64,000 nucleotides of DNA from Desulfovibrio sp. UCD-KL4C (lineage in GTDB: Bacteria; Desulfobacterota; Desulfovibrionia; Desulfovibrionales; Desulfovibrionaceae): NCBI RefSeq assembly GCF_006210265.1, contig NZ_VCNC01000001.1, positions 196,843-260,842 on the forward strand, written 5' to 3'. The notes below the pieces were generated by a model, which saw nothing but the letters and a program-made list of their open reading frames with translations, had not been told where the DNA came from and did no database searches. Numbering within the stretch: the stretch's first letter is position 1; each line of letters opens with the position of its first letter. The position numbers were made by a program, and so were the translations under genes. Of this stretch, positions 60,558 through 64,000 are shown one piece after another.

Positions 60558-61643
60558 ATGGTACAAAATATACCCGACAGACTTCCGCCGATAACTCAGA
60601 TAGGAGTGCTCGGCTGGATTCGCAAGAATCTTCTCTTTCCATGGTATAACGGAGTGCTAACGGTTGTTTCTTGCTGGGCCATATGGTCAGCAGTAAAGCC
60701 GCTGTGGGAATGGGGCGTTGTTAATGCGTCTGTCACTCTTGATCCGGCCCTTGCAAAACAGCATTCCGGCGCGGCATGGGGATTCATCCGTGATATGTGG
60801 CCTGTGTTCATGACTGGAGTTTATCCTGATGCTGAGCGCTGGCGTCCGCTGGTTGCTTTGATTTTGCTTGTTATGATGGTTGGGATCAGTCTTGTTCATT
60901 CATTTCGTGGATCTAAATGGATTCGTGTACTTTGGCTGGCTTCTCCAATCGTGATTTTCGTGCTGATATACGGTGGCGTTTTGGGACTTCCGGTTATTGG
61001 AACACATTATTGGGGCGGATTAATGCTGACTATCATGCTCTCCGTTGTATCCATGCTGGCAGCCTTTCCAATCAGTGTACTTCTGGCTCTCGGGCGAACT
61101 TCAAATATGCCTATAGCAAAACCCTTTTGCGTGGCCTACATTGAGCTGATCCGCGGTGTTCCGCTAATCACTATCTTGTTCATGGCTTCTGTCGTGCTGC
61201 CTTTGTTTCTACCGCCGGATGTTAATCTCGATAAAGTGCTTCGGGCCATGGTTGGTATAACCATGTTCTTTTCAGCCTATCTTGCTGAAAATATCCGTGG
61301 CGGTTTGCAAGGTGTCGGCAAAGGACAGTATGAAGCGGCTGACGCTTTAGGTATGAGCTACTGGAAAAAAATAATTGTAGTAATACTACCGCAGGCTCTT
61401 CGCATAGTTATTCCGCCAATGGTGAATAATTTTATCGGTATTTTAAAAGATACATCTCTTGTCGGTATCGTGGGGCTTGTCGATCTGCTTCAGATCGCCT
61501 TTGCTACCACATCCAACCCCAAATGGTTCGGCAGACTTGAAGAAGCATACGTGTTCGTAGCATTTTGGTACTGGATTCTTTGCTATGGACTTTCCTGCTA
61601 TAGTCGACATCTTGAAAAGAAAATACCCTCCGCAAGTAAATAG
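60558..61643 (+). CDS. aapM: Amino-acid ABC transporter permease (AapM)
   Basis: The 361-residue membrane protein has several N-terminal hydrophobic segments and a permease core: [81 protein letters not shown] (region) with the EAA-type coupling loop. The size and position match AapM. Its start is 2 bp after the aapQ stop, and the ATPase gene begins 11 bp after its own stop. Confidence 0.9.
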   Translation: MVQNIPDRLPPITQIGVLGWIRKNLLFPWYNGVLTVVSCWAIWSAVKPLWEWGVVNASVTLDPALAKQHSGAAWGFIRDMWPVFMTGVYPDAERWRPLVALILLVMMVGISLVHSFRGSKWIRVLWLASPIVIFVLIYGGVLGLPVIGTHYWGGLMLTIMLSVVSMLAAFPISVLLALGRTSNMPIAKPFCVAYIELIRGVPLITILFMASVVLPLFLPPDVNLDKVLRAMVGITMFFSAYLAENIRGGLQGVGKGQYEAADALGMSYWKKIIVVILPQALRIVIPPMVNNFIGILKDTSLVGIVGLVDLLQIAFATTSNPKWFGRLEEAYVFVAFWYWILCYGLSCYSRHLEKKIPSASK

Positions 61644-61654
61644 AGGTAATTTAT

Positions 61655-62428
61655 ATGACTCAGACACATACCGCAGCTCATCTTGGCGACAAGCCCGTAG
61701 TTATAGATATCAACGGCCTGAACAAATGGTACGACCAGTTTCACGTACTTAAAGACATCTCACTACAGGTTAGACAAGGCGAACGAGTGGTAGTATGCGG
61801 ACCTTCCGGTTCCGGTAAATCCACTTTGATCCGTACTATTAACAGGTTGGAAGAGCATCAGGAAGGAACTATTGAAGTTAACGGAACCATTCTGAATAAC
61901 GATGTTAAGCATATCGAACAAGTGCGTCGTGAAGTTGGTATGGTTTTTCAGCAGTTCAATCTGTTTCCGCATATGACTATTCTGGATAATGTTATTTCCG
62001 GTCCGGTCCATGTTCGTAATATGCCGCGTAAGGATGCGATTGATATCGCTTACACATATTTAAAGCGTGTAGGAATTGCTGAGCAGGCAAATAAGTTTCC
62101 GGGCCAGCTTTCCGGGGGACAGCAACAGCGTGTGGCAATTGCCCGTGCTCTTGCAATGCAGCCCGAAGTTATGCTTTTCGATGAACCGACTTCAGCGCTT
62201 GACCCTGAAATGATCAAAGAAGTTCTCGACGTAATGCGTGAACTGGCAGAGCAGGGAATGACTATGATTTGTGTAACTCATGAAATGGGGTTTGCACGGG
62301 AAGTTTCAGACACCATGGTGTTTATGGATCGTGGACAGATCGTAGAGTACGCTCCGGTCAAAGAGTTTTTCGCGGCTCCTAAAGAAGAAAGAAGCCGCAT
62401 GTTTTTAGAACAGATTTTAAACCATTAA
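61655..62428 (+). CDS. aapP: Amino-acid ABC transporter ATP-binding protein (AapP/GlnQ type)
   Basis: This 257-residue ATPase has Walker [13 protein letters not shown]-loop [12 protein letters not shown], signature [16 protein letters not shown], Walker [15 protein letters not shown] and switch [12 protein letters not shown], all characteristic of polar amino-acid importers. It energises the AapQM permease. It is 45 bp upstream of a glycerophosphodiesterase gene in the same direction. Confidence 0.94.
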   Translation: MTQTHTAAHLGDKPVVIDINGLNKWYDQFHVLKDISLQVRQGERVVVCGPSGSGKSTLIRTINRLEEHQEGTIEVNGTILNNDVKHIEQVRREVGMVFQQFNLFPHMTILDNVISGPVHVRNMPRKDAIDIAYTYLKRVGIAEQANKFPGQLSGGQQQRVAIARALAMQPEVMLFDEPTSALDPEMIKEVLDVMRELAEQGMTMICVTHEMGFAREVSDTMVFMDRGQIVEYAPVKEFFAAPKEERSRMFLEQILNH

Positions 62429-62473
62429 TTTCCGACAACCTCACTCAGGCTGCCATCATATTGGAGACTTTTA

Positions 62474-63307
62474 TTGAAACCTCTTTTACTTATAAACGAT
62501 AAACCGCTGATCTGGGCTCATCGCGGTGGCCGCTCCCTTGGCCCTGAAAATACGCTTCAAGCATTGCGCAGAGGGTACGAAGCCGGAGCTGACGGGTGGG
62601 AAACAGATGTACAATTGACCAAAGACGGTGAGCTTATCATCTTGCATGATCTCAACCTGCTGCGCACAACCAATGCGGGTGTGCATCCCTTATTCAAGGC
62701 GAATCGTCCTGCTTTGCCATGGCGTTTCACTCTAGAGGAAATTAAAAAGCTTTCAGCAAATGTTTTTCCTCGTAGATTCTGTCCGCCTCATTATAGCGAG
62801 CAGCCGTGGAAGGAACTTCCTGAAACAGTGCACCCTGATTTAAGAGTACCGACTCTTTCCGATGCTTTGGATCTCACTGCCGAACTTGGAATGTGGATCA
62901 ATATTGAAATTAAAGATCTTTCGCACGATGTCCCTGAAAAATTTAGTAAAATGGTAGTGAAGAAGGTTACTGACATGGTTCACGCCAAGGGTATGGATAC
63001 TCAGGTGATCATCTCATCTTTCAACCATGATTATATGCGTGAAAGTAAAGTGATTGCTCCGCAGGTATTTACAGGAATACTGACTCCGCATGAATTTAAG
63101 GGAGATCCCGTTGAAGCGGCTAAAGCCGTAAATGCGGATGCATGGCATCCCGGATTTCAGTTCCTTACAGGTGAAGTGATCCAACGTGTTCGCGAAGCCG
63201 GAATTGCTATCAATCCATACACTGTTAACAAGCTGGCAGATGTGTCTCGCCTCACCAAATGGGGCGTAACTGGTCTTGTCACAGACTGCCCGCAGTCTAT
63301 TCGATAG
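62474..63307 (+). CDS. Glycerophosphodiester phosphodiesterase (UgpQ/GDPD family, cytosolic)
   Basis: The 277-residue TIM-barrel enzyme has the catalytic HRGGRSLGPENT (His, Arg, Glu-Asn), GWETDVQLTKDGELIILHD (Glu-x-Asp and His-Asp metal ligands) and WINIEIKD. No signal peptide is present, so it is cytosolic. It hydrolyses glycerophosphodiesters to glycerol-3-phosphate and an alcohol. The start is TTG at 62474, with GGAG at 7 nt spacing and no better ATG before the HRGG motif. It may be co-transcribed with the aap operon, an unusual partner, or regulated separately. Confidence 0.87.
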   Translation: MKPLLLINDKPLIWAHRGGRSLGPENTLQALRRGYEAGADGWETDVQLTKDGELIILHDLNLLRTTNAGVHPLFKANRPALPWRFTLEEIKKLSANVFPRRFCPPHYSEQPWKELPETVHPDLRVPTLSDALDLTAELGMWINIEIKDLSHDVPEKFSKMVVKKVTDMVHAKGMDTQVIISSFNHDYMRESKVIAPQVFTGILTPHEFKGDPVEAAKAVNADAWHPGFQFLTGEVIQRVREAGIAINPYTVNKLADVSRLTKWGVTGLVTDCPQSIR

Positions 63308-63438
63308 AACAGATTATTATTCAATCGTCGTCTTTGCTTGAGGCGGCGATTGAAAATGTGTTAACTGCCTGCGAACCTTACTTGTCTATATTTTTACAGG
63401 TGTAAGGCATTAAAATATTTAGTTAGTGATTGTTTTTT

Positions 63439-64000
63439 CTATTGTGAAATTGCTTTTTTAGAATCTTTTTTATTTTCAGATACTCCGCATAAAATAATTC
63501 CAGCGATAACGGCTGTTATCGGAGCGACCATCACCAAGCCTACGCTACCAACTAAAGTTCGGAAAATTTCTGCAGAAACCAGTTTTAAATTCAGCATTCG
63601 CGTGAAAGTTGAACCTTTAGTTACAAATAGCATCAGCATAGTAAGGTATCCACCCGAATAGGCCAGGAGTAATGTAGTTGTCATGGTTCCTGTCACCATG
63701 CGCCCGACATTAATACCTGATCGGATAAGTTCTTTTCGGCTAATATCTGGTCTTTTATTCAAAACTTCACTCATGGAGGCTGTGATATCCATTGCAATAT
63801 CCATTGCTGCCCCTGAAGCTCCGAGGATTACTGAAGAATAGAAAATATCACGTAAATCAAGAGTGAAATGTCCTGAGAAAATCAGCATTGCCGCAAATGG
63901 GGAGGTCATGCCTTCAAGTTTTAGTTTGTTACCAAAATAAAGAGTCAGTCCAAGTGCTAAAAGTAACCCGCAAAGTGTGCCCAATGTGGCTATGAGTGTA
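63439..64000 (-). CDS. YibE/F-like membrane protein (N-terminal part outside window)
   Basis: This is the C-terminal 187 residues of a membrane protein. The frame is open to the window edge, so the TTG at 63984 is probably internal. It shows at least four hydrophobic segments with SSVILGASGAAMDIAMDITASM, the conserved Gly-Ala-Ser-Gly-Ala-Met-Asp motif of YibE/F proteins, and MTGTMTTTLLLAYSGGYL. Function in the family is not established. It converges on the glycerophosphodiesterase gene, with 131 bp of AT-rich gap. Confidence 0.72.
   Translation of the reverse strand, partial: TLIATLGTLCGLLLALGLTLYFGNKLKLEGMTSPFAAMLIFSGHFTLDLRDIFYSSVILGASGAAMDIAMDITASMSEVLNKRPDISRKELIRSGINVGRMVTGTMTTTLLLAYSGGYLTMLMLFVTKGSTFTRMLNLKLVSAEIFRTLVGSVGLVMVAPITAVIAGIILCGVSENKKDSKKAISQ

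Overview
The window looks like a chromosomal stretch from a Gram-negative, low-to-moderate GC deltaproteobacterium. A Desulfovibrio-type sulfate reducer fits best. This is inferred from gene content (HdrB-like CCG protein, cysteine desulfidase, sigma-54 regulators, YibE/F protein, outer-membrane receptors and barrels) and not from any ribosomal marker.

1-23.8 kb is a surface-polysaccharide region. After a partial gene, positions 546-7050 hold a set whose families, lengths and order match the nucleotide-diphosphoramidate part of the Campylobacter jejuni capsule O-methyl-phosphoramidate pathway: L-glutamine kinase, CDP-glutamine amidohydrolase, a transferase-like gene broken by frameshifts, CTP:phosphoglutamine cytidylyltransferase, a methyltransferase and a CysC-like CDP-amidate kinase. 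A decayed IS66 element with recognisable terminal repeats (7209-9285) interrupts a glycosyltransferase. Next come glycosyltransferases, two of them fused to methyltransferases, and sugar-nucleotide enzymes: UDP-sulfoquinovose synthase, a UDP-HexNAc 4,6-dehydratase, a DegT aminotransferase, a Gfo/Idh/MocA dehydrogenase and a dehydrogenase-acetyltransferase fusion. The region ends at 11-bp iterons and the 3' half of a tRNA-Thr(CGU) gene with its terminator, which reads as the attachment site of a genomic island.

24-38.7 kb has an AraC regulator, a TonB-dependent receptor, an MMPL/RND exporter with a LolA-like periplasmic protein and an outer-membrane barrel, a MarR regulator, a 1329-residue double BcrA/D-type activase, a methyltransferase and a flavodoxin. 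Three near-identical palindromes, each just upstream of the exporter, marR or activase start, define a probable MarR regulon. An 18-bp copy of the island junction recurs at 38689.

38.9-43.8 kb is a more GC-rich sugar-acid catabolic module: HpcH/HpaI aldolase, GntP permease, IlvD/Edd dehydratase and a divergent GntR regulator. Dus and an HdrB-like protein follow. Then comes a cysteine/thiazoline module (RidA, cysteine desulfidase, ATC hydrolase).

49.1-55.8 kb is a complete branched-chain amino-acid-type ABC transporter with a sigma-54 promoter, TTCTCA/TGAGAA inverted repeats and a convergent sigma-54 activator. 56-64 kb has an orphan glycosyltransferase-like gene, a GntR/UTRA regulator, an AapJQMP-type polar amino-acid transporter, a glycerophosphodiester phosphodiesterase and the start of a YibE/F membrane protein that runs off the window.
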